From: Fidelibacterota bacterium
GTDB taxonomy: Bacteria > Marinisomatota > Marinisomatia > Marinisomatales > TCS55
Direction of reading: 5' to 3'
Assembly (NCBI GenBank): GCA_002725545.1
Contig: PBPW01000111.1
Location: forward strand, 1-6,015
Length of the DNA stretch: 6,015 nt
The position numbers and the translations under genes are program-made. This document shows, in pieces, positions 5,642 through 6,015 of the stretch (positions are counted from its first letter, which is position 1; every line of letters starts with the position of its first letter). The notes beneath the pieces are model-generated. The model saw nothing but the letters and a program-made list of their open reading frames with translations, had not been told where the DNA came from and did not search any database.

Positions 5642-6015
5642 TTAAGAGCTAATTTGGGATAGTTCAGTTACTGCATTAACTAGAGAGTCTAGTTCTTCAG
5701 TTGTAGTAAATATGTTAGGGCTAATACGACATCCATGTACATTTGCTCCATCGATAGCGACAGTAAATATTTTATATTCATCAAACAAAAGTTGAGCCAT
5801 TTTACCTGGCTTAATATTTTTTAATCCAACATTCCCAATTCCACAACTTCTTTGAATATCCTCAGGAGTATTCACTAAAACATTTTTCTTTCCTCTTAAT
5901 TTATCTGACCAATATCTTTGTAAGAATCTGAGTCTTTCTTCCTTCTTTTTTACACCAATCCAATTGATGTAATCAATTGCGTTGGAGATTGCTATGTCGG
6001 TATGAACAGGATGAG
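5642..6015 (-). CDS. Class V PLP-dependent aminotransferase-fold enzyme, C-terminal fragment
   Basis: Partial gene. The frame is open from the right edge (first full codon at 6011-6013) to TAA at 5642-5644, giving the last 123 residues. An internal GTG at 5873-5875 is not the start: the family signature continues in frame upstream of it. The fragment opens HPVHTDIAISNAIDYINWIG, followed by a Lys/Glu-rich helix and LRFLQRYWSDKLRG. After this come RSCGIGNVGLKNIKPGKMAQ, TVAIDGANVHGCRISPN and the final TTTEELDSLVNAV helix. This is the C-terminal small domain of fold-type-I class V enzymes (isopenicillin-N epimerase/cysteine-desulfurase-like). The Arg in GCRISPN is the likely substrate-carboxylate anchor. 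The PLP-binding lysine lies outside the window, so substrate and reaction (transamination, epimerisation or elimination) cannot be stated. It is cytosolic. It is separated from the receptor gene by 82 bp containing operator-like repeats, so co-transcription is uncertain. Confidence 0.85.
   Translation of the reverse strand, partial: HPVHTDIAISNAIDYINWIGVKKKEERLRFLQRYWSDKLRGKKNVLVNTPEDIQRSCGIGNVGLKNIKPGKMAQLLFDEYKIFTVAIDGANVHGCRISPNIFTTTEELDSLVNAVTELSQISS

Noticed and set aside
5642..5875. A separate 77-residue protein starting at the GTG at 5873-5875
   Set aside because: The same frame stays open to the window edge, and the upstream residues belong to the same class V aminotransferase C-terminal domain. 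This is the tail of a larger gene.

Overview
The window is AT-rich (roughly one third G+C by eye). It reads as chromosome from a member of the Bacteroidota, most likely a marine or other low-GC Flavobacteriia. Three things support this: a TonB-dependent receptor that begins with a carboxypeptidase-regulatory-like domain, a DUF5916 outer-membrane-type protein, and signal peptides ending in Ser-Gln. Starts also lack a clear Shine-Dalgarno sequence, and several intergenic sites match the Bacteroidota -7 promoter motif TAnnTTTG.

Layout, left to right. Bases 1-75 (+) are the last 24 codons of a RidA/YjgF-family imine deaminase. Its stop codon abuts the stop codon of a convergent gene for a 67-residue basic protein I do not recognise (76-279, -). 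Next on the minus strand come a 743-residue CBM9-like/DUF5916 protein (349-2580), a 56-residue single-span membrane protein (2616-2786), and an 890-residue TonB-dependent receptor of the Caulobacter/Xanthomonas type (2887-5559). The right end (5642-6015, -) holds the last 123 codons of a class V PLP-dependent aminotransferase-fold enzyme.

The centre looks like an envelope module. A TonB-dependent receptor would import a ligand too large or scarce for porins. A tiny basic inner-membrane protein sits 35 bp upstream of, and is probably co-transcribed with, a DUF5916 protein predicted to combine a carbohydrate-binding-like jelly roll with an outer-membrane barrel. No SusD-like lipoprotein is next to the receptor, so this is not a SusC/SusD pair. 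The ligand cannot be read from the sequence.

The region in front of the receptor gene (5560-5641) carries a 9-bp direct repeat with 12-bp period, a perfect 17-bp palindrome and a near-match to the -7 element. This is the most operator-like stretch in the window. A second structured gap (2787-2886) has two exact TAnnTTTG matches around a 10-bp inverted repeat, suggesting a separate promoter for the small membrane protein and DUF5916 genes. There is no sign of insertion sequences, CRISPR arrays, tRNA or rRNA genes.
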